Below are positions 53,434 to 62,923 of a stretch of 64,000 nt of DNA, one piece after another. The translations under genes were made by a program, and so were the position numbers. Source of the stretch: RUG11237 sp045119215 (lineage in GTDB: Bacteria > Bacillota > Clostridia > Lachnospirales > Lachnospiraceae); assembly GCA_045119215.1 (NCBI GenBank), contig JBGVDD010000085.1:41388-105387 (forward strand), given 5' to 3'. The notes beneath the pieces were generated by a model. That model did no database searches. It worked only from the letters and a program-made list of their open reading frames with translations, and was not told the origin of the DNA. Positions within the stretch are counted from its first letter, which is position 1; every line of letters begins with the position of its first letter.

Positions 53434-53458
53434 TCCATATAAACTTAGTACAAGCCGA

Positions 53459-53488
53459 AAAACCCCACAGCCACAGCTGTGAGGTTTT
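53459..53488 (-). terminator. Terminator of the fba gene
   Basis: Stem AAAACC-CACAG / CTGTG-GGTTTT with one mismatched pair and T-rich ends on the minus strand, 39 nt after the fba stop. Confidence 0.75.
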
Positions 53489-53526
53489 AATTTCTAGCTT
53501 ATTGAAAATCACTTACGAGATCAATC

Positions 53527-54390
53527 TTAAGCCTTTCCAACAGATCCAAATAATTCCATTTTTTCTGTTACAGTTGCCTTGATAGCTTCTGCACCTGGAG
53601 CAAGTAACTTACGTGGGTCAAATCCTTTACCCTGTAAGTCTTTTCCTTCTTCAATATACTTTCTTGTAGCTTCCTGGAATGCTAACTGACATTCTGTATT
53701 TACGTTAATCTTTGCAACACCTAATTCGATTGCTTTCTTAATCATGTCAGCTGGGATTCCTGTACCTCCATGAAGTACTAATGGCATATCTCCTGTTAAC
53801 TGCTGAATAGCATCTAATGTTTCAAAGCTTAATCCTTCCCAGTTGTCTGGATATTTTCCATGGATGTTTCCAATACCAGCTGCCAACATGCTAACACCTA
53901 AATCAGCGATTGCTTTACATTCCTTAGGATCTGCACATTCACCCTTACCGATAACACCATCTTCTTCTCCACCGATAGAACCAACTTCTGCTTCGATTGA
54001 CATTCCCTTTTCGTTTGCAATCTTAACTAATTCAGTTGTCTTTGCAACGTTTTCTTCGATTGAGTAATGAGAACCATCAAACATAATAGAAGAGAATCCT
54101 GCTTCTACACATTTTAAACATCCTTCATAGCTACCATGGTCAAGATGTAATGCCACTGGTACTGTGATGTTTAATTCTTCTAACATTCCGTTAACCATTC
54201 CTACAACAGTCTTATATCCTGTCATATATTTTCCTGCACCTTCAGACACACCTAAGATTACTGGAGAATTTAACTCCTGTGCTGTCTGTAAAATAGCCTT
54301 TGTCCATTCAAGGTTGTTGATATTGAACTGTCCTACTGCGTAATGTCCTGCTTTTGCTTTCTGAAGCATTTCTTTTGCTGATACTAACAT
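53527..54390 (-). CDS. fba: Class II fructose-bisphosphate aldolase
   Basis: This 287-aa Zn-dependent aldolase cleaves fructose-1,6-bisphosphate in glycolysis. Visible motifs are VALHLDHGSYEGCLKC (catalytic Asp, Zn His), SIMFDGSHY, EAEVGSIGGEEDG, GNIHGKYP and VLHGGTGIPADMIKKAI. It is monocistronic with its own promoter and terminator. Other class II enzymes use tagatose-bisphosphate; the length fits FbaA. Confidence 0.95.
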   Translation of the reverse strand: MLVSAKEMLQKAKAGHYAVGQFNINNLEWTKAILQTAQELNSPVILGVSEGAGKYMTGYKTVVGMVNGMLEELNITVPVALHLDHGSYEGCLKCVEAGFSSIMFDGSHYSIEENVAKTTELVKIANEKGMSIEAEVGSIGGEEDGVIGKGECADPKECKAIADLGVSMLAAGIGNIHGKYPDNWEGLSFETLDAIQQLTGDMPLVLHGGTGIPADMIKKAIELGVAKINVNTECQLAFQEATRKYIEEGKDLQGKGFDPRKLLAPGAEAIKATVTEKMELFGSVGKA

Positions 54391-54467
54391 GTAATAAAAC
54401 CTCCATTGTAAATTTTTATAACAATTTAGACTTGTCTTTATCTAAATAGCTACACACTGATATTTCT

Positions 54468-54496
54468 AGTTTATCACATCTTTTCCAAAAAGTGAA
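54468..54496 (-). promoter_or_regulatory. Candidate promoter of fba
   Basis: -35-like TTCACT (54491-54496), 17-nt spacer, -10-like TAAACT (54468-54473), in the 127-nt gap after the lipid-kinase gene. Each element matches consensus at four of six positions. Confidence 0.45.
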
Positions 54497-54517
54497 TAGT
54501 TTTATGATATTTTTATT

Positions 54518-55438
54518 TTACTGATTTTCCATACGTTTTTTTATTTTGGATATATCTAATTTTAACGGAATTGCCCGGGCATGATTTTCTATCACTGCCT
54601 CTTTTCTATTTCCTCCAAATTCTCCATCTAAGGTCCATGGAATCTCATCATCCGGATAAAATTCTATGTGATTTGTCTTAAAATCATACATATATTTACT
54701 ATCAAATTCATTAATCAGCAACGACGAGATAATACTCTGTAATTCGATGGGATTCTTAGGATGTTTAATCAATGTCACCTCAAACAATCCATCATCCAAT
54801 ACCACATTTGCAGTAGTATTATTTTTAAAACCACCTACGGAAATTGAATTTGTTACCATACCAAAAATAAAATCATCTTCTATTTCCATGTCGTTTGCCC
54901 TCACTTTCATGTGATAAGCCCGAATAGATGGAAGCTTTTTCATCCCTTCCAAAATATATGCTGCATGACCTAATACATTCTTAATCTCCTGTGGTGTATC
55001 ATAAGACACATCCGTAAATGCACCAAAGGCGGCTATATACACAAATACAGATTGATCCAAAAGGCCCATATCACATCTTCCTATTTGTCCGCATACTGCT
55101 ATCTTTGCAGCCTCAACCATATTTTTGGGCAGACAAAGACTATTAGCATAATCATTTGTGGAACCAGCTGGAATGTAACCAATAGGAACAGTTAACCCAG
55201 CCCTTGCATGGCCGGTTACCACCTCATCCAAGGTGCCATCTCCTCCGCTGCATACAATCAAATCATAAGCCTCCCCCTTAGACTCCACTACCTCTACAGC
55301 ATCAGACCTCTTTAATGTAGGCGACACCGTAATCTCATAACCTTCTTTTGCAAAAATTTCCAATATATCTGCCAGTACTTCTCTTATCTTCCCTTTTCCT
55401 GCATACGCATTGTAAATAAATAAAAGTTTCTTCTTCAC
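54518..55438 (-). CDS. YegS/BmrU-family diacylglycerol/lipid kinase
   Basis: This 306-aa lipid kinase has an N-terminal KKLLFIYNAYAGKGKIREVL and the nucleotide motif CSGGDGTLDEVVTGHARAG ... IPAGSTNDYANSL. Family members phosphorylate diacylglycerol or related lipids at the membrane surface. The GTG start follows GGAGGTATC. Upstream is the terminator of the HPr/Crh-like gene, so it has its own transcript or is read through from it. Confidence 0.9.
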   Translation of the reverse strand: MKKKLLFIYNAYAGKGKIREVLADILEIFAKEGYEITVSPTLKRSDAVEVVESKGEAYDLIVCSGGDGTLDEVVTGHARAGLTVPIGYIPAGSTNDYANSLCLPKNMVEAAKIAVCGQIGRCDMGLLDQSVFVYIAAFGAFTDVSYDTPQEIKNVLGHAAYILEGMKKLPSIRAYHMKVRANDMEIEDDFIFGMVTNSISVGGFKNNTTANVVLDDGLFEVTLIKHPKNPIELQSIISSLLINEFDSKYMYDFKTNHIEFYPDDEIPWTLDGEFGGNRKEAVIENHARAIPLKLDISKIKKRMENQ

Positions 55439-55525
55439 AAAGATACCTCCACTATTCTATAGTAAATTCATTTTACTCTCTCACCCAACAAAATGCAAGG
55501 TACATCCCTTCATCCTAAAAATTTA

Positions 55526-55549
55526 GACCGACATATTAAAATGCCGGTC
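55526..55549 (-). terminator. Terminator after the HPr/Crh-like gene
   Basis: Stem GACCGGCAT / ATGTCGGTC (one G-U), loop TTTAAT, followed by TAAATTTTT on the minus strand. Confidence 0.85.
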
Positions 55550-55562
55550 CCATATATTCTCT

Positions 55563-55820
55563 CTATTTATTTCCCAATAAATATTTTTCAATACCCTCTA
55601 AGGCTTTTTCTTCATCTGCTCCATCCGCAGACACCACCACTTCTTCTCCGGATTGAAGCACTAATGACATCATACCCATAATGCTTTTCGCATTGACCTT
55701 TTTAGAACCTAGTTCAACATAAATCTGACTTTCATACTGGCTGGCAACCTGCACCAACATCGCAATTGGTGTTGCGTCTGCCCCTTCTGAAATTTGAATC
55801 TGAATAGCTTTCTTTGTCAT
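55563..55820 (-). CDS. Crh-like HPr protein without His15
   Basis: This 85-aa HPr-fold protein follows whiA. The active-site segment GLHARPA is replaced by GADATPI, so the phosphorylatable His and its helper Arg are gone. The Ser46-type motif NAKSIMGMMSL is intact. B. subtilis Crh, encoded next to whiA and rapZ, likewise lacks His15 (Gln there) and acts with CcpA after Ser phosphorylation. A Crh-type regulatory role is therefore likely. A strong terminator follows; it may belong to the whiA operon. Confidence 0.88.
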   Translation of the reverse strand: MTKKAIQIQISEGADATPIAMLVQVASQYESQIYVELGSKKVNAKSIMGMMSLVLQSGEEVVVSADGADEEKALEGIEKYLLGNK

Positions 55821-55865
55821 AATTTCTCCTCCTTATTGCTGTAACAACATATAAATATTTTATTA

Positions 55866-56816
55866 TTACTTATTATCTCTAAGCTCGTCAGCAATTTCAC
55901 CAAGCTTTTTGAGTCTGTGATTAACACCTGATTTACCTACCGTCTTTGATAAGTATGTTCCAAGTTCTTTTAGCGGTGCCTCCGGATGTTCCAGTCGAAT
56001 TCTTGCTATCTCCTGTAAATTCTCTGGCAAATTATCAAGGCCTATGGTGTCACTGATATACTTAATATCCTCAATTTGTTTTACTGCCGCTGCTACAGTC
56101 TTGTTGATATTGGCAGTTTCACAATTCACCTGCCTGTTTACGGAATTTCTCATTTCCTTTAAGATACGAACATTTTCCAGTTCCATCAATGCCTTGGAAG
56201 CCTCCATAACATTGAGTATATCGACAATTTGTGAACCTTCTTTAACATAAACAACATAGTATTTCTTTCGAAGTACAATCTTTGCCTCGATTCCAAAGCA
56301 GCGAATCAATGCTTTAAGTTGTTCTGCCTTCTCCTTAGTAGTACAGACAATTTCATAATGATAAAATTTTTCTGGAGCACTAACAGAACCTGCTGCCAAG
56401 AATGCCCCACGGATAAATGCTCTTTTGCAACACGAGTTTGCCAAAATCACATTACTAACCACCGCATCATTTTTTGGAAGATTTCTTGAACTGTCCATAA
56501 GCTTTATTGCTTGCAACACCTTTACCACGTTATCTTCCTGCTGTATTACCACCTCATAAGTACGACTTTTTTTCAAGTATTCGTTTCGTCTAATGAAGAC
56601 ATCAGTTTCTATATTAAATGTTTTTTTCAATAATGTAAAGTATTTTCTTGCCACAGAAACATTTTCTGTATGTATTTTTAATAAAAGTCCTTTATCCTCT
56701 TCATAATTTAGTCTGCCACACATACTAATGAAAGCAGCCAGTTCAGCAAGCTGACAGTGTCTTGCCTCACTTAACTGCTTAGATAATTCGTCTTTTACTT
56801 TGGACGAAAAAGACAT
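55866..56816 (-). CDS. whiA: WhiA DNA-binding cell-division/chromosome protein
   Basis: About 316 aa from ATG (MSFSSKVKDELSKQL) behind AGAGGTG; the in-frame extension upstream lacks a ribosome site. The LAGLIDADG-like part (KRAFIRGAFLAAGSVSAPEKFYHYEIVC) and C-terminal helix-turn-helix (EIARIRLEHPEAPLKELGTYL) are typical. In Bacillota WhiA affects nucleoid organisation and division. It lies between rapZ and the Crh-like gene. Confidence 0.95.
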   Translation of the reverse strand: MSFSSKVKDELSKQLSEARHCQLAELAAFISMCGRLNYEEDKGLLLKIHTENVSVARKYFTLLKKTFNIETDVFIRRNEYLKKSRTYEVVIQQEDNVVKVLQAIKLMDSSRNLPKNDAVVSNVILANSCCKRAFIRGAFLAAGSVSAPEKFYHYEIVCTTKEKAEQLKALIRCFGIEAKIVLRKKYYVVYVKEGSQIVDILNVMEASKALMELENVRILKEMRNSVNRQVNCETANINKTVAAAVKQIEDIKYISDTIGLDNLPENLQEIARIRLEHPEAPLKELGTYLSKTVGKSGVNHRLKKLGEIADELRDNK

Positions 56817-56865
56817 AGTTTCACCTCTACCTATTTTTATTTCACACATGATGCCAGATGTGTTT

Positions 56866-57741
56866 TTACTTGCCTCTTAGTGCATCCTTCTCAATATCAC
56901 GATGTTCCACTTTAACACCATAGTCCTCATGTTTTCTCAGTTCTTCATATAATTTATTTGCTAATGTCACGGAACGATGCTTTCCACCAGTACAGCCAAT
57001 TGCAATCACCAGCTGATTTTTTCCTTCTAAAATATAATTGGGAATGAGAAAATTAATCATATCCGTAAGTTTCTTTAAAAACTCATGTGTGATATCAAAT
57101 CCCAGAACATAATCCTGAATCTCTTTATCATTCCCTGTCTTCGGTTTTAATTCTTCTATATAATATGGATTTGGCAAAAAACGCACATCAAAGACCAAGT
57201 CTGCATCTGTTGGAATTCCATATTTAAATCCAAAAGATAGCACCGTAATATACAAATTGTTGTATCCTTGATTACCCACAAAGATTTTTTCCAATTCCAC
57301 CTTTAGTTCTCTGGTTAATAAGGTACTGGTATCTATAATAAAATCCGCCTGTTTTTTTAGGAATTCCGTCATTTCACGCTCTTTTTCAATTCCTTTATCC
57401 ACTCTTCCAGTTCCTGCTAAGGGATGGCTTCTTCTTGTTTCCTTATACCTTTTAATCAACACTGTATTATTTGCATCCAGATAAAGAATCTCGTATTTAC
57501 AGTTTCGAATCACCATTTCTTCCAATGCTGACTCTAACTGTTTTAGGCTTTCCCCGCTGCGTATATCCACTCCTAATGCAAATTTATCATTTTCATTTCC
57601 AGGCTTCATGGCAAGTTCCGCAAACTTTCCAATGAGTAAAATAGGAAGATTATCTACGCAAAAATATCCTGCATCTTCTAACACCTTAAGTGCAGTACTT
57701 TTTCCAGCCCCCGACATTCCCGTCACAATTACTAATCGCAT
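56866..57741 (-). CDS. rapZ: RapZ-like nucleotide-binding protein (YvcJ)
   Basis: This 291-aa P-loop protein has VTGMSGAGKSTALKVLEDAGY (about 5-25) and the C-terminal VIAIGCTGGKHRSVTLANKLYEEL. In B. subtilis YvcJ hydrolyses GTP/ATP; E. coli RapZ controls glmS sRNAs. The first codons overlap the murB end by 10 nt, so translation is coupled. The gluconeogenesis factor YvcK gene, usually between rapZ and whiA, is absent here. Confidence 0.94.
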   Translation of the reverse strand: MRLVIVTGMSGAGKSTALKVLEDAGYFCVDNLPILLIGKFAELAMKPGNENDKFALGVDIRSGESLKQLESALEEMVIRNCKYEILYLDANNTVLIKRYKETRRSHPLAGTGRVDKGIEKEREMTEFLKKQADFIIDTSTLLTRELKVELEKIFVGNQGYNNLYITVLSFGFKYGIPTDADLVFDVRFLPNPYYIEELKPKTGNDKEIQDYVLGFDITHEFLKKLTDMINFLIPNYILEGKNQLVIAIGCTGGKHRSVTLANKLYEELRKHEDYGVKVEHRDIEKDALRGK

Positions 57742-58673
57742 AAAACCTCCTCCTTATCAAATCCTAAAAGTTTAACTTCTGTTTCCAACAGTACGCCGTA
57801 TTTTTCTTTCACCGTCTTTTGCACATGATGAATCAACTCCAACATCTGTGTTGCCGTAGCATCTTTTTTATTGATTAAAAACCCACAATGTTTTTCCGAT
57901 ACTTGAGCATCTCCGATGCAATATCCCCTAAGTCCTGCATCCATAATAAGCTTTCCTGCAAAATATCCTTCCGGTCTTTTAAATGTGCTTCCGGCACTTG
58001 GATACTCCAGGGGCTGTTTCTCAATTCTTGCCCTTGTATTCTTATCACACAACGCCTTGATTTCTTCCGGATTTCCTGGAGTCAATTCAAAAACAGCCTC
58101 CAATACCACATAACCCTTTTTTAAAACCACGCTACTACGGTATCCTAGTTGTAATTCTTCTCTGGTAAGGGTTTTTAATTCGCCTTCATTTGTTAAAACT
58201 AAAGCATTCACAATCACATCCTTCATTTCGCCACCGTAAGCCCCTGCATTCATTGCCACTGCACCGCCAATAGTTCCCGGAATTCCTACCGCAAACTCCA
58301 TTCCTGTATATCCTGCCTTACTGATTTTATTTGCCACCGCTGTAAGCATAGCTCCCGCCTGAACCCTGACAAAATGCCCCTGAGTATTCTCCCTCTCTGA
58401 ATGAGATAATTTATTTCCTATCTGAATCACTACACCTTTGTAACCTGCATCGCTAACCAACAGATTACTTCCATTTCCGCACACAAAATATGGCACTTTT
58501 TTTTCCTTGCAAAATCCCACAATTTCTTTTATTTCCGAAACGCTTTCCGGTGTAACAAAATAATCCGCTTCCCCACCAATCCGAAACGTAGTGTGAAGCT
58601 TCATAGGTTCTTTTACCTTCACATTATCTTCCTTCGTAAGTCCACACAGTTCTTTATAAATATTATCTTCCAC
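57732..58673 (-). CDS. murB: UDP-N-acetylenolpyruvoylglucosamine reductase
   Basis: About 313 aa from GTG (58671-58673) with AGGAG about 10 nt upstream; an ATG nine codons earlier is equally in frame. This FAD enzyme makes UDP-MurNAc in peptidoglycan synthesis. Visible motifs are MKLHTTFRIGGEADYFV, VGIPGTIGGAVAMNAGAYGGEM, YRSSVVLKKGYVV, YPSAGSTFKRPEGYFAGKLIMDAG and SEKHCGFLIN (type II MurB). It is the first gene of the murB-rapZ-whiA-Crh operon. Confidence 0.95.
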   Translation of the reverse strand: MEDNIYKELCGLTKEDNVKVKEPMKLHTTFRIGGEADYFVTPESVSEIKEIVGFCKEKKVPYFVCGNGSNLLVSDAGYKGVVIQIGNKLSHSERENTQGHFVRVQAGAMLTAVANKISKAGYTGMEFAVGIPGTIGGAVAMNAGAYGGEMKDVIVNALVLTNEGELKTLTREELQLGYRSSVVLKKGYVVLEAVFELTPGNPEEIKALCDKNTRARIEKQPLEYPSAGSTFKRPEGYFAGKLIMDAGLRGYCIGDAQVSEKHCGFLINKKDATATQMLELIHHVQKTVKEKYGVLLETEVKLLGFDKEEVLCD

Positions 58674-58749
58674 CCTGATATCTCTCCTAATAATAAACAT
58701 TTAGTACATAGTTATAATACACTACCCTAAATATACCGTCAACCAAAAA

Positions 58750-58776
58750 GCCCTTGGAATCCTTACTTCCAAGGGC
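58750..58776 (-). terminator. Terminator of galE
   Basis: Perfect 10-bp stem GCCCTTGGAA / TTCCAAGGGC with T tract (TTTTTGG) on the minus strand, 11 nt past the galE stop. Confidence 0.92.
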
Positions 58777-58786
58777 CTTTATTTGA

Positions 58787-59803
58787 TTAATCCTCATATC
58801 CGTTGGGATTATTGGACTGCCATCTCCAGGAATCTTCACACATTTCCTTAATGCCACGTTCTGCCACCCATCCTAATTCTTCCTTAGCCTTAGATGCATC
58901 AGAATAGCAGGTTGCAATATCTCCCGCACGTCTTTCTTTGATTTTATATGGAATCTTTACTCCGGTAGCTTCTTCAAAATTCTTTACAATATCAAGAACA
59001 CTATATCCTACACCTGTTCCTAAATTATAAACTTTAAGTCCAGCCTTTTCCTCAATTTTCTTCAAAGCCTTTACATGTCCAATAGCCAAATCTACTACAT
59101 GAATGTAATCACGTACGCCTGTTCCATCCGGCGTGTCGTAATCATCACCGAACACTCCAAGCTCTGGCAGCTTTCCTACTGCCACCTGAGTAATATATGG
59201 CATTAGGTTATTAGGAATTCCATTGGGGTTTTCCCCCATAAGACCACTCTTATGAGCACCAATTGGATTAAAATAACGAAGCAAAATCACATTCCATTCT
59301 GGATCTGCAAACTGTATATCTGTTAAAATCTGTTCTAGCATTGACTTTGTCCAGCCATATGGATTGGTACAAGTTCCTTTTGGACATTCCTCTGTAATAG
59401 GAATAAACTGAGGATTTCCATACACTGTTGCGGAAGAGGAAAAAATAATATTCTTTACCCCATGATTTCTCATAACATCCGTAAGCACCAATGTTCCTGC
59501 AATATTATTGGTATAATATTCATGTGGCTTGCGTACAGATTCTCCAACTGCCTTTAATCCTGCAAAATGGATGACTGCATCAATTTTCTCCGCATCAAAT
59601 ATTTTATTTAATGCCTCTCTATCTAAAATATCTGCCTTATAAAATGTAAGGTCTTTTCCTGTGATTTTCTTTACTCTCTCTAGAGACTTTTCACTGGCAT
59701 TAGATAAATTATCCAAAACTACCACTTCATATCCTGCCTCTAATAGTTCTACACAAGTGTGGCTACCGATAAAACCAGCCCCACCAGTTACTAATATTCT
59801 CAT
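58787..59803 (-). CDS. galE: UDP-glucose 4-epimerase
   Basis: This 338-aa short-chain-dehydrogenase-fold epimerase has GGAGFIGSHTCVELLEAGY (NAD loop), SSSATVYG, and the catalytic Tyr-Lys pair in YGWTKSMLEQ. NPIGAHKSGLMGENPNGIPNNLMPYI and GDDYDTPDGTGVRDYIHVVDLA match GalE. It interconverts UDP-glucose and UDP-galactose for sugar use and surface polymers. It is followed by its own terminator and starts about 80 nt after the GGDEF-EAL gene. Confidence 0.97.
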   Translation of the reverse strand: MRILVTGGAGFIGSHTCVELLEAGYEVVVLDNLSNASEKSLERVKKITGKDLTFYKADILDREALNKIFDAEKIDAVIHFAGLKAVGESVRKPHEYYTNNIAGTLVLTDVMRNHGVKNIIFSSSATVYGNPQFIPITEECPKGTCTNPYGWTKSMLEQILTDIQFADPEWNVILLRYFNPIGAHKSGLMGENPNGIPNNLMPYITQVAVGKLPELGVFGDDYDTPDGTGVRDYIHVVDLAIGHVKALKKIEEKAGLKVYNLGTGVGYSVLDIVKNFEEATGVKIPYKIKERRAGDIATCYSDASKAKEELGWVAERGIKEMCEDSWRWQSNNPNGYED

Positions 59804-59884
59804 TTTATTGTACCTCCTATCTCCTACCCGTTATGATAATCATTTTTTGGTAAGAAAGCAATCTTTTTTTTCGTCCACATACAA

Positions 59885-62755
59885 TCACAAACGTATTTTT
59901 TCTTTTAGGGATGTATCCACCTCTAACATTGCTACAGATGGTTTGGCCAGGTAAAATCCCTGTACAAAATCTGCACCATACTTTTGCATAAATCTCAATT
60001 CGCCTTCTGTTTCCACTCCTACTGCTACAATCAGAATATCATGGTCTTTTAATCTCTTCATCAGTTTTTTTACTTCTTCCTGCTTAAGTTCATCTTTATC
60101 CACTTCACTGATTAGTTCCCTGCCGATTTTCACAAATTCCATGGTCTTAGACAGTTTCTCCATTTCCGGACTCACTTCTATTCCAAATTCATCCAGGGCA
60201 GTCCTGCCCCCCACACTGTCTATTTGTTCCTGTTTCTTTTGAATCGCCAGCATATTGGCATTATCACAATCCATCAGTTCCACGATTACATTTTGCAAAT
60301 CTTCTCTTCGATAGTTTGCCTTTATCTTATCAAAATCAGTTTTTCCAAGACTTACATCCGAAAATCCATTGATAAACAATCGTTCCTTACGTTTTCTCAC
60401 CCGGAAGAAATCATTTAACGTTGCTTCCCACAAGACTTTTTCCAACTCTTCCACACGATTCTGGGCTCTTGCCACGCGAATAATATCCCTGGGCGAATGC
60501 ATGGTCTCTGTTTTTGGCCGAACCAAGGCTTCGTATCCATAAACCTCCCCCGTAAGAGCATCAATTACTGGCTGATATACCAGACTAAACTTCTTTTGTT
60601 CCAATATTTCTTCCAGCTCTTCCTTACCAGTTAAAAGAATGGCTTCTTTTTCATATAACTCCTGGTTAAACTCACCAATATTTCCTTTTTGGGAACGTTT
60701 GATATCATACATTGTAAAGTCAACTTTTTTTATCAAATCAGAGTATTCTGTTCCATACATAGGATACCACACCATTCCGGCAGACGCAGATATATTCATA
60801 TCTTTTTCTCCTGGCAGATGTATCACCACACTGCGCAGAATATTATGTATACTGCTAACCAACTCCCTAAGTTCCTCCTGAGAATTTCCAGATACATAAG
60901 CAAAAAATTCATCTCCAGAACGTCTTGCCACCAATCCGTTATGTTGTTCTAGGTAAGCAAAGGTTTTCGCCGCTTCTTTTATGTAGATATCTCCATACTC
61001 ATGTCCGTAAGTATCGTTAATCGTCTTTAGGTTATCCAAATCCCACATTACCATGACACCAACCGGATTTTTCTCTGTTTCCAGTCTTTTCTGAGTTTCC
61101 CTGGCAAAGGCCTGTTTGTTCAACAAATGAGAAAGTTCATCATAATCTCTTTCGTATTCCAACTTTATTTTCTCCATGATTTTATCCGTCACATCACTGA
61201 CTACCACCACAAGGTGTCCATTTTTTTCGCTAGTCTGAAAGGATATCCATCCTGCCTCCTTACTAGAAGAATACACCTTATAAATATTATTATCACAAAA
61301 CAGGTAATTGTTATCCATCGGACCCTCTTCAAAAATCACTGTTCCTCTTTTGAATTTTTCAATCATCTTTCTAAAGTCTGTAACACTTATGGTTTGATGA
61401 TCTTCCTTAGGTTCCTGTTCACCCAACAATGAAAAAATTCTTGCTGTGCAGAATACTTCTTTGTTGTTTTCATCTATTTCGGCCACACCTACCGGAATAT
61501 CTGCCATTCTTAAAATCTCTGAATTTCGTAAAGCATAGTACTCTACTTCTTTGCTGACTCTCTCAATAGCCGCTGAAAGTCTGTCAATCTCATAGATATG
61601 AACCATAGGTAAACTGATTGGTTTTTTCGGGTTAATTTGATTCAGGCTATCCACCAGACGGGCCATAGGCTTAGTTAGTGTCATGGCCAGAAAATATATG
61701 GCGACCAACCCTATGATACTTGCCACCAGCAACGCAGTTATAATGGAGCGTTTCATACGATTCACAGAACCTAACAGCTCCGATTTATCCACGATAACAC
61801 CGACTAGCCATGTTTCCTGATGGAATGCAGAGTTTTCTTTATAAAACTCAAGTTCACTTTTCAGCACATAAGGAGCATCACGTTCTCCTTCATTTCCCAT
61901 AGTATAGACTTCATTCTCCCCATCAATGAGCCAAATACCATTCTCTTTATCCAGAATTTCATCAAATCCATGTTCCTGTCCTTCCCCAGTGGAGGAAACT
62001 ACTCTCTCAATAAAGTTTTTATCCTTATCACTCACCCCAATAAAGTAAGTGCCATTCACATCATCTGTAATCAATTCCGTCAAGGTTGTTTTAGATATCT
62101 CCACACCTAACAATGCGATAATCTTGCCGCTGCTCTCTCTTATGGGTACTGTATAAGTAACCTTCTTCTCTCCTTCCCGGTTTGAACTATAATCCACGCA
62201 AGCATAGTCAGAATCATCCAACTCTGTCGCTGAATCTATGGCCTTTTGAATTTTGGTATACCCCGGTGCATCCTTGATGCCATTGGCAGGCTTTGTTCTC
62301 CACTGTGACTCCTTTCCTACTCCAAGACCAGTTAGAATACTTTCCTCTCCATATGCTGATAAAACATGTTTCTGAGCATCTTCTGTTAAATAAAGGGTAG
62401 AACCATTATCAAAATAAACATAGGCTCCTGTTACCCCATCCATTTCCACAAGATTTCTTATGCCCCCAGCAATCTCTCCTGTGACTTTTTTCGAATCGGA
62501 ACACTGTTTAAATAAACTATGGAAAAAATCATCATCACCCATACAGGTATCCAGTTTCTCCTGTATCGCATTAACCTTTCGGTTCACAGATTGCTGTATT
62601 CTCTCTACCTCGTTTTCTTTAAGTTGGTCCAACACGCCCCCATACCATATCACTCCCAAAAAAACACATGCATACAAAAATACAATGAGTACCATAGGAA
62701 GAACCAGTCTCTTTGCCAGCTTACTACTTCGCACCCCTTTTACCTTACGTGCCAT
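59885..62755 (-). CDS. Membrane sensor with dCACHE, PAS-like, GGDEF and EAL domains
   Basis: About 956 aa from ATG (MARKVKGVRSS) behind GGGAG; a longer frame begins 22 codons upstream. It has two membrane helices (about 17-42 and 330-355) around a dCACHE-type extracellular ligand domain, then a HAMP/PAS-like part, GGDEF (about 535-695) and EAL (about 705-956). The GGDEF motif is RRSGDEF. EAL keeps YEALVRP, ELM, VKIGRE and VGVETEGELRFMQKYGADFVQGF. The usual DDFG reads DEFG, so phosphodiesterase activity may be impaired. It is probably a c-di-GMP enzyme or sensor controlling motility or adhesion. Confidence 0.92.
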   Translation of the reverse strand: MARKVKGVRSSKLAKRLVLPMVLIVFLYACVFLGVIWYGGVLDQLKENEVERIQQSVNRKVNAIQEKLDTCMGDDDFFHSLFKQCSDSKKVTGEIAGGIRNLVEMDGVTGAYVYFDNGSTLYLTEDAQKHVLSAYGEESILTGLGVGKESQWRTKPANGIKDAPGYTKIQKAIDSATELDDSDYACVDYSSNREGEKKVTYTVPIRESSGKIIALLGVEISKTTLTELITDDVNGTYFIGVSDKDKNFIERVVSSTGEGQEHGFDEILDKENGIWLIDGENEVYTMGNEGERDAPYVLKSELEFYKENSAFHQETWLVGVIVDKSELLGSVNRMKRSIITALLVASIIGLVAIYFLAMTLTKPMARLVDSLNQINPKKPISLPMVHIYEIDRLSAAIERVSKEVEYYALRNSEILRMADIPVGVAEIDENNKEVFCTARIFSLLGEQEPKEDHQTISVTDFRKMIEKFKRGTVIFEEGPMDNNYLFCDNNIYKVYSSSKEAGWISFQTSEKNGHLVVVVSDVTDKIMEKIKLEYERDYDELSHLLNKQAFARETQKRLETEKNPVGVMVMWDLDNLKTINDTYGHEYGDIYIKEAAKTFAYLEQHNGLVARRSGDEFFAYVSGNSQEELRELVSSIHNILRSVVIHLPGEKDMNISASAGMVWYPMYGTEYSDLIKKVDFTMYDIKRSQKGNIGEFNQELYEKEAILLTGKEELEEILEQKKFSLVYQPVIDALTGEVYGYEALVRPKTETMHSPRDIIRVARAQNRVEELEKVLWEATLNDFFRVRKRKERLFINGFSDVSLGKTDFDKIKANYRREDLQNVIVELMDCDNANMLAIQKKQEQIDSVGGRTALDEFGIEVSPEMEKLSKTMEFVKIGRELISEVDKDELKQEEVKKLMKRLKDHDILIVAVGVETEGELRFMQKYGADFVQGFYLAKPSVAMLEVDTSLKEKIRL

Positions 62756-62834
62756 TTTTCTCACTCCCGTTCTATTATACCTTTTTGTTTCTGTTTCATT
62801 TGATCCAGTCATATTTCTCATCTAGTGTATCACA

Positions 62835-62867
62835 AAAGGGCGAAAATCTCAATGGATTTCGCCCTTT
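62835..62867 (-). terminator. Terminator of pyk
   Basis: Stem AAAGGGCGAAATC / GATTTTCGCCCTTT with one bulged base, followed by T residues on the minus strand, about 55 nt past the pyruvate kinase stop. Confidence 0.9.
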
Positions 62868-62923
62868 CTAATAAACTTAATGTTTCTTTAAAATCTCTGT
62901 AATTTATCACGCTTTTTACGTAA

